Positions 6,102 to 13,384 of a stretch of 19,480 nt of DNA are shown here, in pieces. The notes below the pieces were generated by a model that worked only from the letters and a program-made list of their open reading frames with translations, searched no databases and had not been told where the DNA came from. Source of the DNA: DASTPP01 sp035762175 (lineage in GTDB: Bacteria; Myxococcota_A; Polyangia; Polyangiales; Polyangiaceae); NCBI GenBank assembly GCA_035762175.1, contig DASTPP010000125.1, positions 1 to 19,480 on the forward strand. The letters run 5' to 3'. The translations under genes and the position numbers were made by a program. Every line of letters starts with the position of its first letter. Position 1 is the first letter of the stretch.

Positions 6102-7342
6102 CACTCGGCCCCCGACGTGTCGACCGTGGGGCTGCGGAGCAGCACGAAGCGCTGGCCGGCGCTCACCCGCTCGGGCTTTCCGTCGGCCGACCAGAACATC
6201 AAGTTGTCGGCGCCCCCGCCGGACGCGCACTCGGCCGCTTCGACGAGCTGGTCGCCGTCGACGTCGTAGCCGGACGCGGCGCACTCGGGCGTGTCGTCGA
6301 GCAGGTCGAAGAGCGTGCCGTCGCGCTCGGTCGTGTGCATCAGGCCGAGGTAGTGGCCGCCCTCGTGCGCCATGACCTGGCCCACCAAGATCGGATCGAT
6401 CTCGAGGGTCAGCAGCGAGACGACCACGCCCCCGCCCGGCAGGCCCCGCAGCGCCGGCGGCCCGGGGATGCCGTTGGCGAGGCCCACCACGGTGCCGCCG
6501 CCCGAGCTGATCTCGAGCGAGTCGACGAGGAAGTAGTTCAAGCCCGGCGTCTCGGAGGTGTCGACCGACGAGAAGAGCTCGTCGAACTCGTCGCCCTCGA
6601 CCACCGAGAAGCGCCGCGCCGCCTCGTCCGGCAGCGCGCGGTAGGACGGGGCGCCGAGCTCGATGCCCGCGCTCCCGTAGATGCGTTCGAGCTCGGCGAG
6701 CGCGTCGAGAAAGGGCCGCGCCCGCGCGTCGCCCGCGGCGGCCGAGGCCGCGTCGAGGAAGTCGTTCTCGGCGAACCAGAACGTCACCGGCAGCTTGCCC
6801 GAGGCCGGCTCGCCCGCGCCCGCCTGGCGCCGCTTCTGCACGGTGAAGAAGCGCACGTCCTGGGCGTCGTTGCCGAAGACCTTGTAGCGGGCCAGGTACG
6901 TGCCCTCGCGCGCCGGCTGGTCGGGGCTGCCCGGGAAGAGCAGCGCGAAGGGGCCCGGCCCGAGGAAGGGGTAGGCCCGGACCTTCGACGCGTACAGGCT
7001 GGGCAAGACGGCGTCGACGTTGGACGTGTCGAGGCGCAAGAGCCGCTCGCCCCCCGGATCGCGCAGCTCGGTCGCGACGACGGTCACGCCATCGCCCGCG
7101 GGCGCGGCGACGACGACCGTCGAGAGCACGTCCCCGCCGACGTCGAACTCGACGTCGACCCCGTCGCCGCCCGTCGAGCTGACCTTGAACGTGCCCACGT
7201 CGAGGGCCACCAGATCGCCGCGCCCGACGTCGATGGGCTCGGGGCCGTCGTCGGCCTCCGTCGACCCGCAGCCGAGGGCCAGCAGGGCAGCGAAGGCGGC
7301 CGCCGGGGGGCGCCGCCGGGAGGAGCGAGAGGTTCGTCGCAT
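6101..7342 (-). CDS. Pappalysin-like (M43) zinc metalloprotease lipoprotein
   Basis: A 413-residue predicted envelope-anchored metalloprotease. The N-terminus is Arg-rich, then hydrophobic, ending in ALGC, so C25 is the likely lipidated residue (the -3/-2 lipobox positions are imperfect). The zinc site HEGGHYLGLMH (326-336) fits the metzincin consensus HExxHxxGxxH with H326, E327, H330 and H336. DDTP (349-352) and the Met-turn NLMFW (M382 region) match the pappalysin/M43 pattern. Between them are an EF-hand-like DVDGD (360-364) and two cysteines (C354, C372) that could form a disulfide; calcium binding is inferred. Residues about 30-170 look beta-rich and may be a separate domain. I chose the ATG at 7342 because it starts the signal peptide; the frame stays open upstream. 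It is co-expressed with the overlapping HEAT lipoprotein gene. Confidence 0.85.
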   Translation of the reverse strand: MRRTSRSSRRRPPAAAFAALLALGCGSTEADDGPEPIDVGRGDLVALDVGTFKVSSTGGDGVDVEFDVGGDVLSTVVVAAPAGDGVTVVATELRDPGGERLLRLDTSNVDAVLPSLYASKVRAYPFLGPGPFALLFPGSPDQPAREGTYLARYKVFGNDAQDVRFFTVQKRRQAGAGEPASGKLPVTFWFAENDFLDAASAAAGDARARPFLDALAELERIYGSAGIELGAPSYRALPDEAARRFSVVEGDEFDELFSSVDTSETPGLNYFLVDSLEISSGGGTVVGLANGIPGPPALRGLPGGGVVVSLLTLEIDPILVGQVMAHEGGHYLGLMHTTERDGTLFDLLDDTPECAASGYDVDGDQLVEAAECASGGGADNLMFWSADGKPERVSAGQRFVLLRSPTVDTSGAE

Positions 7343-7530
7343 CGGTGTAAGGCCTCGGGGGGAAACGTAAGAAAGGCCCGGGGCCGCGCGCCCGAGCCCC
7401 CGGCTCAGTTTACTACCCTCCGGGCCGTTCGCGCCTCCTTTGGCGCATCCCCTCAAACTTGCCATTTTCAACGCCGGGCCGGACGATCGCGCGTGGCGCG
7501 GCGCGCGGTCCGGAGGTAATTCGTGGCCGC
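7343..7530. promoter_or_regulatory. divergent promoter region, metalloprotease / ROK kinase
   Basis: A 188-bp spacer between divergent genes. It has a relatively AT-rich part at about 7410-7470, where promoters are expected. The best plus-strand hexamer pair, TTGGCG (7440-7445) and CATTTT (7463-7468) at 17-bp spacing, is weak. GGAGG at 7512-7516 is the Shine-Dalgarno of the kinase, 14 bp before its ATG. Confidence 0.4.
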
Positions 7531-8445
7531 ATGCGGTCAGAGCGCTTCGTGTTCGGCGTCGACCTCGGGGGCACGAAGATCGAAGGCGCGCTGCTCGAGC
7601 CGGCCGAGCCCGGCCCGCGCGTGTTCGCCCGCCGGCGCGTTCCGACGCGGCGCGACGAGGGCTACGACGCCATCGTCGAGCGCACCGCGCGCCTCGTCCG
7701 CGAGCTCGTCGCCGAGGCGGGCCTCGCCGCCCTCCCGCCCGTGGGCGTCGGCATGCCGGGCTCGGTGTCGAGGCGCACCGGCCTCGTCAAGAACTCGAAC
7801 ACCACCTGCCTCAACGGGCGTCCCTTCCGCGACGATCTGCGGCGCGCGCTCGACGCCCCCGTCGCCTTCGGCAACGACGCCGACTGCTTCGCCCTCGCCG
7901 AGGCGCGCTGGGGCGCCGCCCGGGGCTTCGACGACGGCGTCGTCTTCGGCGCCATCCTGGGCACCGGCGTCGGCGGCGGCTGGGTGCTGCGCGGCCGCAC
8001 CTGGCAGGGCCCGAACGCGATGGGCGGCGAGTGGGGCCACCACGCCCTCGCCCCCGAGGGCGGGCGCCCCTGCTACTGCGGGCGCAGCGGCTGCGTCGAG
8101 ACCGCCCTCGCCGGCCCCGCCCTCGAGGCGTCGTACGAGCGGCGCTCGGGCCGGAGGCTACCCCTCGCCGAGATCGTCGCCCGCCGCGCGTCCGACCCGC
8201 ACGCCGGCGCCGTCGTGGGCGAGCTGCTCGACGCCTTCGGCCGCGCCTTCGGCAACGTGCTCACCATCGTCGACCCCGACGTCGTCGTGCTCGGCGGGGG
8301 CCTCTCGAACATCGATCTGCTCTACGACGAAGGGCGCGCCGCCGTCGCCCGCCACGTGTTCAACGACGAGCTCGTCACGCCCGTCGTCCGCGCCGAGCTC
8401 GGCGACTCGGCCGGCGTCTTCGGCGCTGCGCTGCTGGCCCTCTGA
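7531..8445 (+). CDS. mak: ROK-family sugar kinase, Mak/fructokinase-like
   Basis: A 304-residue cytoplasmic ROK kinase, predicted to phosphorylate a free hexose with ATP. The phosphate-binding VDLGGTK (10-16), GMPGSVS (74-80), sugar-contacting NSNTTCLNG (88-96), catalytic GNDAD (D116), GTGVGGG (144-150) and GEWGH (166-170) are all present. The zinc-binding CYCGRSGCVE (181-190), with H170, is the ROK signature. The order and wording of these blocks, including DPDVVVLGGGLSN near the C-terminus, closely follow E. coli Mak (fructokinase/mannokinase), so fructose or another hexose is the best substrate guess; glucokinase cannot be excluded. The ATG at 7531 has GGAGG upstream at a long spacing, and an ATT at 7519 lies closer. 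The frame is open upstream but lacks family sequence. The gene ends 10 bp from the convergent glycosyltransferase stop. Confidence 0.85.
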   Translation: MRSERFVFGVDLGGTKIEGALLEPAEPGPRVFARRRVPTRRDEGYDAIVERTARLVRELVAEAGLAALPPVGVGMPGSVSRRTGLVKNSNTTCLNGRPFRDDLRRALDAPVAFGNDADCFALAEARWGAARGFDDGVVFGAILGTGVGGGWVLRGRTWQGPNAMGGEWGHHALAPEGGRPCYCGRSGCVETALAGPALEASYERRSGRRLPLAEIVARRASDPHAGAVVGELLDAFGRAFGNVLTIVDPDVVVLGGGLSNIDLLYDEGRAAVARHVFNDELVTPVVRAELGDSAGVFGAALLAL

Positions 8446-8455
8446 GCCCCCGGCG

Positions 8456-10048
8456 TCAGCCGGGGCCGCCGCCCGAGCGCCCCCCGCCCGGCCGCCCCAG
8501 CACCTGGAACACCACGCGCCGCGCGGGCCGCCCCCCGCGCTCGATCACGACGGCGTGCTCTTCGAGCGTCGCCCAGCCGTCGAGCGGCGCCGGGCGGGCG
8601 GGCGGCCGCCGGTCGTCGTTCACCCAGACCACCCAGGGGCGCCCCTGCCAGGCCCCGGCCGGCAGCCAGTCGCGGAAGTCGTCGGGCCCCCCGCCGAGCG
8701 TGCCGACGGCCACGTCGGGGCCGACGCCGGCGTAGATCTGCGCCGCCAGCGTCCAGTGCGGGGTTAGCACCGCCGGCGGCGAGAGCTCGTCGTAGCGCCA
8801 GCGCGCGAGCACCCGGCTCAGCGCCGGCAGCGCCCGCGGCCACGTGAGCATGTCGTTGGCGAGATCGTAGCGGGCCACGTAGAGGCGCCCGAGCAGGCGC
8901 GGCGCGAGATCGGTGAGCACCCAGGCGTGCACGAAGAGCGAGAGCGCGAGCCCCACCCCGAGCGCCGCGCGGGCGAGGCGGCCCGGGGCCGAGGGCGCGC
9001 GGGCCTCGGCGAGCGGCAGGGCGAGCAGGGCAGGGGCAAACCAGTGCGGCTCGGCGACGCGCGACCAGAGGCAGAGGGCGCCCAAGGCGAAGGCGGGCAC
9101 GATGGTTGCGTTGTAGAGCCACCGGTCGGTCGGGTCGCGGGGGGCGCGGGCCCGCAGCGAGCGCGCGGCGAGCCAGGCGCCGGCCAAGAGGGGCGGCGAG
9201 ACGTAGGCGAGCTGTCCGCCGACGAAGGCGCCGAGGTTGCGCAGCGACAGCCCCGCCCTCGCCTGCGTGTCGACGAAGCGGTGGCGCAGCATCGGCAGGC
9301 CGCGCGAGAGCTCGTGCCAGACGACGGGGCTGACGACGAGCAGGCAGGCGGCCAGCGCGAGCCAGGGGCCAGGGCGGCGCAGGAAGGCCCGGTTCGGCGG
9401 CGCGGCGAGGGTCAGCGCGAGCGCCACGGGCAAGAGGGCGCCCGAGGCCTTCGCCGCCGCGCCGAGGCCGAGCGCGAGGCCCAGCGCGACGAAGGGCGCG
9501 GTGGAGCGCGGCGCGTCCGGGCCTTTTTGCAGCAGGTGGCCGCCGAGGCCGAGCGCCGTCAGCCAGGCGAAGGCGAGGGGCAGATCGGGCGTCCAGCCGA
9601 AGAGGCCGACGCTGATCTCGGGGGCGGCGACGAGGGCCAGGCCGGCGAGGGGCGCGCGCTCGCGGCGGGCGCCGCAGGCGCGGGCGCAGGCCGCGGCGAC
9701 GAAGGGCAGGGCGGTGAGCGCGAGGGCGGTCGCGACGTGGGCGCGCACGGGCGCCGGCGCGCTCGTGTCGCTCAAGGCGCGGCCCATCAGCCCGATGAGG
9801 CCGGGGTGGTCGCGGTAGGCGGCCTGCGGCTGCAGCGCGTAACAGGCGTAGAGCGCCTCGGCGTCGCCGTAGCCGAGGCGCAGCGCGGCGTAGAGCCGCA
9901 GCGGCAGGAGCGAGAACGTCAGCGCGGCGAGCGCCGCCGCGTAGCCCCCCGCGCCGGGCCCGGCCCCGCCGCGCCACCGCCCGGCGAGGGCGCGCACGAG
10001 CGCCACCGGCCCCCTCGCGCGCCAGTCGCGGGGCGGCGTCAGGGCCAC
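8456..10048 (-). CDS. GT39-type membrane glycosyltransferase (ArnT/PMT-like)
   Basis: A 530-residue polytopic membrane protein with roughly ten hydrophobic segments between about 36 and 380, followed by a soluble C-terminal part of about 140 residues. GDAEALY (61-67) in the first outer loop fits the catalytic Asp/Glu region of dolichyl/undecaprenyl-phosphate-sugar transferases, and YRDHPGL (78-84) fits the following family motif. TPDLPLAFAW (153-162) and EPHWFAP (333-339) also fit this superfamily. Such enzymes move a sugar from a lipid-phosphate donor to lipid A, protein or another acceptor on the outer face of the inner membrane. The GTG start at 10048 is supported by GGAGGT six bases upstream. 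The gene lies 34 bp after lpxB on the same strand, suggesting that the acceptor may be lipid A; this is inference. Confidence 0.8.
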   Translation of the reverse strand: MALTPPRDWRARGPVALVRALAGRWRGGAGPGAGGYAAALAALTFSLLPLRLYAALRLGYGDAEALYACYALQPQAAYRDHPGLIGLMGRALSDTSAPAPVRAHVATALALTALPFVAAACARACGARRERAPLAGLALVAAPEISVGLFGWTPDLPLAFAWLTALGLGGHLLQKGPDAPRSTAPFVALGLALGLGAAAKASGALLPVALALTLAAPPNRAFLRRPGPWLALAACLLVVSPVVWHELSRGLPMLRHRFVDTQARAGLSLRNLGAFVGGQLAYVSPPLLAGAWLAARSLRARAPRDPTDRWLYNATIVPAFALGALCLWSRVAEPHWFAPALLALPLAEARAPSAPGRLARAALGVGLALSLFVHAWVLTDLAPRLLGRLYVARYDLANDMLTWPRALPALSRVLARWRYDELSPPAVLTPHWTLAAQIYAGVGPDVAVGTLGGGPDDFRDWLPAGAWQGRPWVVWVNDDRRPPARPAPLDGWATLEEHAVVIERGGRPARRVVFQVLGRPGGGRSGGGPG

Positions 10049-10054
10049 GGTGCG

Positions 10055-10060
10055 ACCTCC
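10055..10060 (-). promoter_or_regulatory. strong ribosome binding site of the GT39 gene
   Basis: GGAGGT on the minus strand, six bases before the GTG at 10048. It decides the GTG start and shows the gene is translated on its own and not only coupled to lpxB. Confidence 0.7.
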
Positions 10061-10082
10061 GCGAGCCGCCCGAGGGCCTGCG

Positions 10083-11204
10083 TCAGAGCCACGGCGCGAG
10101 CAGCTCGGCGGTGCGGGCGGCGGCCGTGCCCGCGCCCTCGGGCCGGAGCAGCGCGCGCAGTCGGGCCGCGGTCGGGGCGGGCGGGCGCTCGAGCAGCTCG
10201 AGCGCGGCGCGGGCGAGGGCGTCGGGGTTGGCGTCGCCCTGCAAGAGCTCGGGGTAGGCGCGCTCGCCCAGCAGCACGTTCGGCAGCCCCACGTGCCGGC
10301 CCCGCACGAGCAGGCGGGCGAGGGCGGCGGACGCGGGGCCGAGCCGGTAGGTGATGACGGGCGGCACCCCGCAAAGCGCCGCCTCGAGCGTGGCGGTGCC
10401 CGACGCCGAGAGCGCGACGTCGAAGGCCGGCAAGAGCGCCGGCAGGCCCCGGGCCTCGTCGACGTCGATCGCGAGGGCGCCGCGGGCGCGGGCCTCGCCC
10501 CGCACCCAGCGGGCGAGCTCGGCGGGCAGCGAGGGGGCGACGAGCACGCGCGCGCCCAGGCCGGGCAGGCGGGCGCGGAGCCGATCGAGCGCGCCCAGCA
10601 TCGGGGGCAAGAGCCGCCGCACCTCGTTCGGACGGCTGCCGGGCAGGAGCGCGAGCGAGGGCCCCTCGTGCCCGGCGAGCCCGGCCGAGCGCTGGGCCTC
10701 GTCGCGGGAGGCGGGCGCGACGTCGGCGGCGGGGTGGCCGACCCAGCGCGCGTCGACGCCGGCCCGGCGCCAGAGGGGCTCTTCGAAGGCGAAGAGCAGG
10801 GCGAGCCGGTCGAGGGCCGGCGCGAGCGTCGAGACCCGCCCCGGGCGCCAGGCCCAGACCTGAGGCGCGACGGCCCAGAGCACCCGCACGCCCCGCCGGC
10901 GCAAGAGGGGGCCGAGCCGCCGGTGAAACTCGGTAAAGTCGACCAGGAGGGCCGCGCGCGTCTGGCGCCGTTCGGCCTCGCGCAAGAGCGCGCGGGCGGC
11001 GAGGGCGAGGCGCGGGGCCGAGAGCGCCGCCCCGAGCCCGGTGCCGGTCACCGGCTCGAGCCTCGCGAGCAGCCGGGCGCCGGCCGCCTCGAGCGCCGCC
11101 CCCCCCAAGCCAAAGCTCGGCCCGCCCAGCGCGCGCGCGACGGCCGCGGCGAAGCGGTCGCCCGAGGCCTCGCCGGCGCTCACCAAGAGGGGGAGCTCGT
11201 CCAT
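10083..11204 (-). CDS. lpxB: Lipid-A-disaccharide synthase
   Basis: A 373-residue GT19 glycosyltransferase that joins UDP-diacylglucosamine and lipid X into the lipid A disaccharide on the inner membrane surface. Family blocks are collinear: SAGEASGD (9-16), GLGG (32-35), VDF with D89 and TEFHRRL, APQVWAWRPGRV (113-124), FAFEE (138-142), VGHP (155-158), LLPGSRPNEV (187-196) in the UDP-binding domain and SASGTATLEAAL (266-277). The length is normal for the family. The ATG at 11204 begins exactly where family homology begins. The frame remains open for 67 more codons upstream, but these only translate a tandem DNA repeat into KARGPRRGGA-type sequence, so I exclude them. AAAGG in the last repeat unit is the only nearby Shine-Dalgarno candidate. 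The GT39 gene follows in the same operon. Confidence 0.93.
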   Translation of the reverse strand: MDELPLLVSAGEASGDRFAAAVARALGGPSFGLGGAALEAAGARLLARLEPVTGTGLGAALSAPRLALAARALLREAERRQTRAALLVDFTEFHRRLGPLLRRRGVRVLWAVAPQVWAWRPGRVSTLAPALDRLALLFAFEEPLWRRAGVDARWVGHPAADVAPASRDEAQRSAGLAGHEGPSLALLPGSRPNEVRRLLPPMLGALDRLRARLPGLGARVLVAPSLPAELARWVRGEARARGALAIDVDEARGLPALLPAFDVALSASGTATLEAALCGVPPVITYRLGPASAALARLLVRGRHVGLPNVLLGERAYPELLQGDANPDALARAALELLERPPAPTAARLRALLRPEGAGTAAARTAELLAPWL

Positions 11205-11370
11205 GCCCCGCGCCTTTGCCACGCCGCCGCGGCGGGGGCCACGGGCCTTTGCCCCGCCGCGGCGGGGGCCCCGCGCCTTTGCCCCGCCGCCGCGGGGGCC
11301 ACGGGCCTTTCGCCGCGGCGGGGCCCCGCGCCTTTGCCACGCCGCCGCGGCGGGACCGCGCGGCTTTGCT
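11205..11370. repeat. alternating tandem-repeat array between lpxB and malQ
   Basis: Six units of 25-33 bp, each with a CCTTTG/GCTTTG core at about 11213, 11246, 11276, 11306, 11331 and 11363. Units alternate between two types: CCCCGCGCCTTTG (units 1, 3 and 5) and CCACGGGCCTTT (units 2 and 4). Between cores lie variants of the palindrome CCGCCGCGGCGG. The array begins right at the lpxB start codon and fills most of the divergent promoter region. Read on the minus strand, each unit carries AAAGG. Confidence 0.8.
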
Positions 11371-11423
11371 ACCCTGGCCGCGTCGGGGGAAAACGCACCC
11401 GGCATCTTGAAGCCCGCAATGGT

Positions 11424-11432
11424 AAGGGGGGG
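11424..11432 (+). promoter_or_regulatory. ribosome binding site deciding the malQ start
   Basis: AAGGGGGGG ends four bases before the ATG at 11437. It lies inside the six extra codons that an ATG at 11419 would add, so it favours 11437. Confidence 0.6.
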
Positions 11433-11436
11433 CTCG

Positions 11437-12978
11437 ATGCGACGCTCCCCGACCCTCGATCAGCGGACCAGCGGCATTCTCCTCCACCCGACCTCGCTCC
11501 CGGGGCCGCACGGCTCGGGCGACCTCGGGCCCGCCGCCTACGCCTTCGCCGATTGGCTCGCCGAGGCCGGCCAGAGCTGGTGGCAGGTGCTGCCGGTCGT
11601 GCCGCCCGCCGGCGGCAACTCGCCCTACCAGTCGACCTCGGCCTTCGCCGGCAGCCCGATGCTGATCAGCCTCGAGCTGCTCGCCGCGCAGGGCCTGCTC
11701 GGCGACGCCGATCTCGAGGGCGGCCCGGGCGGCAACCGCGTCGACTTCGGGGCGGCGGGGGCCTTCCGCGAAGAGCGGCTGCGGCGCGCCTTCGACGCCT
11801 TCCGTAATCGGGCCGAGGGGCACGAGCCCTTCTTGAAGTTCTGCGACGACGAGCGCGCCTGGCTCGACGACTACGCCCTCTTCTGCGCGCTCAAGGGCCA
11901 GTTCAACCACGCCGCCTGGACGGACTGGGACGCCCCGCTGCGCGCCCGCCACCCCGACGCGCTCGCCGAGGCGCGCGAGCGGCTGCGGGGCGAGGTGCGC
12001 TACCACCAGTTCGTGCAGTACGAGTTCGCGCGCCAGTGGCAGGCGCTGCGCGCGCACTGCGAGTCGCTCGGCCTCGGGCTCTTCGGCGACCTGCCCATCT
12101 TCGTCGCCCACGACAGCGCCGACGTCTGGGCGCGCCCCGACGAGTACTTCTTGCGCGAGGACGGCAAGCCCTCGGTCGTCGCGGGCGTGCCGCCCGACTA
12201 CTTCAGCGCCACCGGCCAGCGCTGGGGCAACGCGCTCTACCGCTGGGACGTGCACAAATCGCGCGGCTACGCCTGGTGGGTCGCGCGCCTCGCGTCGATG
12301 TTCAAGAAGTTCCACGCGGTCCGAATCGACCACTTCATCGGCTTTGACCGCTACTGGGAGATCGACGCCGACTGCGAGACCGCCGTCAAGGGCCGCTACC
12401 TGCCCGGCCCCGGCGCGCACTTCTTCGAGGTGCTCGGCGGCGCCCTCGGCGGCAAGCGCCTGCCCATCGTGGCCGAAGACCTCGGCATCGTCACGCCCGA
12501 GGTCAAGGCGCTGCGCGAGCGCTTCAAGCTGCCCGGCATGCGCGTGCTCATGTTCTCGTTCGGCACCGACCAGGGCGCGCGCGACTACTGGCCCCACACC
12601 ATCGGCCCCGACGTCATCACGTACACCGGCACGCACGACAACGACACCTCGCGCGGCTGGTTCGAAGAGCTGACGGCGAAGATGAACGCCGGCGACGGCG
12701 AGGCGGCCAAGCAGCGCGCCTTCGTGCTGCGCTACCTCGACTCCGACGGCACCCGCGTTCATTGGGACTTGCTCCGCCTCGCCTGGCAGTCGGCCGGCAT
12801 CATGGCCGTCGCCCCCGTGCAAGACTTGCTCGGCCTCCCCACCGACGCCCGCATGAACACCCCCGGCACCGCCGAGAACAACTGGACCTGGCGCCTCGAA
12901 GCCGGGGCCCTGACCGCCGAGCTCGCCTCCGAGCTGCGCCAGCTTACCGAGACCTACGGGCGCGACCGGCCGGCCTGA
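11437..12978 (+). CDS. malQ: 4-alpha-glucanotransferase (amylomaltase, GH77)
   Basis: A 513-residue cytoplasmic GH77 enzyme that transfers alpha-1,4-glucan segments in maltodextrin or glycogen metabolism. The N-terminus TSGILLHPTSLPGPHGSGDLG (starting at residue 11) and NSPYQSTSAFAGSP (61-74) are diagnostic. Catalytic residues are present: nucleophile D298 in RIDHF, acid/base E347 in AEDLG and transition-state D401 in GTHDND. The 250s-loop region PPDYFSATGQRWGNALY is intact. Length and layout match the short, Thermus-type amylomaltases of about 500 residues. No other glucan gene is adjacent; the repeat array lies upstream. The last 11 codons and the stop are duplicated just downstream. Identification is firm. 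Confidence 0.96.
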   Translation: MRRSPTLDQRTSGILLHPTSLPGPHGSGDLGPAAYAFADWLAEAGQSWWQVLPVVPPAGGNSPYQSTSAFAGSPMLISLELLAAQGLLGDADLEGGPGGNRVDFGAAGAFREERLRRAFDAFRNRAEGHEPFLKFCDDERAWLDDYALFCALKGQFNHAAWTDWDAPLRARHPDALAEARERLRGEVRYHQFVQYEFARQWQALRAHCESLGLGLFGDLPIFVAHDSADVWARPDEYFLREDGKPSVVAGVPPDYFSATGQRWGNALYRWDVHKSRGYAWWVARLASMFKKFHAVRIDHFIGFDRYWEIDADCETAVKGRYLPGPGAHFFEVLGGALGGKRLPIVAEDLGIVTPEVKALRERFKLPGMRVLMFSFGTDQGARDYWPHTIGPDVITYTGTHDNDTSRGWFEELTAKMNAGDGEAAKQRAFVLRYLDSDGTRVHWDLLRLAWQSAGIMAVAPVQDLLGLPTDARMNTPGTAENNWTWRLEAGALTAELASELRQLTETYGRDRPA

Positions 12979-13020
12979 GGCGAGCTCACCGAGACCTACG
13001 GGCGCGATCGGCCGGCCTGA
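12946..13020 (+). repeat. tandem duplication of the malQ 3' end
   Basis: Positions 12946-12978 (the last 11 codons including TGA) recur at 12988-13020 with a single mismatch. The period is 42 bp, exactly 14 codons, so the second copy lies in the malQ frame behind the stop. Confidence 0.9.
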
Positions 13021-13029
13021 CCGGGCGAC

Positions 13030-13051
13030 GGGCGAGATCGCGCGCTCGCCC
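13030..13051 (+). terminator. hairpin downstream of malQ
   Basis: GGGCGAG (13030-13036) pairs with CTCGCCC (13045-13051) over an 8-nt loop, 52 bp after the malQ stop. No T-run follows. Confidence 0.4.
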
Positions 13052-13156
13052 CCGGGTCGACTCGCCCTGCGCGGGGGTCACGACCCGTCGGGGCGCTCAG
13101 AAACCGCACGATTACCCGCTCGTCTGGGGCTATCGGTCGGTTTCAATCGGGTGATA

Positions 13157-13175
13157 GGGGGGGCGCGACCCCCCC
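13157..13175. terminator. G7/C7 hairpin in the convergent gap
   Basis: Seven G (13157-13163) pair with seven C (13169-13175) around CGCGA. This short, very stable stem lies between convergent malQ and the isomerase gene and may terminate either. Confidence 0.4.
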
Positions 13176-13189
13176 CGCGTCGGACCAAA

Positions 13190-13384
13190 GGTCATGTTTG
13201 GCAGCCGAGAGCCCCAAAGCGCCGGCGATCGATGGCAAAAGTAGGCCTTACGGACGGCCTGTCTTTGCATCAGAGTGCCGTGAATGCCCCTTGCATGGGC
13301 CTGATAGTGACATCAACAGGTCAAAGCTGGCGGTCTTGACCCTCATGTTGTGACATAGAGGGGTACGATAAGGCGCACGCGCTC
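13190..13384. other. low-GC structured intergenic stretch, no gene recognised
   Basis: Composition is clearly less GC-rich than the rest of the window. It contains several inverted repeats: AGGCC/GGCCT around 13243-13260; ATCAG/CTGAT (about 13269-13305) enclosing GCCC/GGGC (about 13286-13300); and GGTCAA (13319-13324) / TTGACC (13336-13341). A 7-bp motif GTGACAT occurs at 13307-13313 and 13350-13356, flanking the last pair. A 62-codon plus-strand frame here lacks a ribosome site and family features. It could hold a small RNA, an operator or the remains of transferred DNA. Confidence 0.4.

Noticed and set aside
7343..7471. 43-residue N-terminal extension of the metalloprotease
   Set aside because: The signal peptide with lipobox starts at the ATG at 7342. 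The extension lies in the divergent promoter region and has no export features.
11205..11370. CRISPR array
   Set aside because: Units are adjacent, vary in length, have no unique spacers, and no cas genes are present.
11205..11405. N-terminal extension of LpxB through the repeats (KARGPRRGGA units)
   Set aside because: LpxB homology starts exactly at the ATG at 11204. The extension is a translated DNA repeat and would give an Arg-rich leader unknown in the family.
10039..12822. Minus-strand open frame of about 927 codons spanning malQ, the repeat array and lpxB
   Set aside because: It runs antisense to malQ and out of frame with lpxB. Its composition is low-complexity, and both true genes are supported by catalytic motifs.
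13090..13160. Possible tRNA-like segment (GGTTTCAATC resembling a T-arm)
   Set aside because: The matching anticodon and acceptor stems could not be built around it.
13151..13339. 62-codon plus-strand frame in the convergent gap
   Set aside because: No ribosome site, no family pattern and a start in a G-run. More likely a chance frame in a lower-GC stretch.
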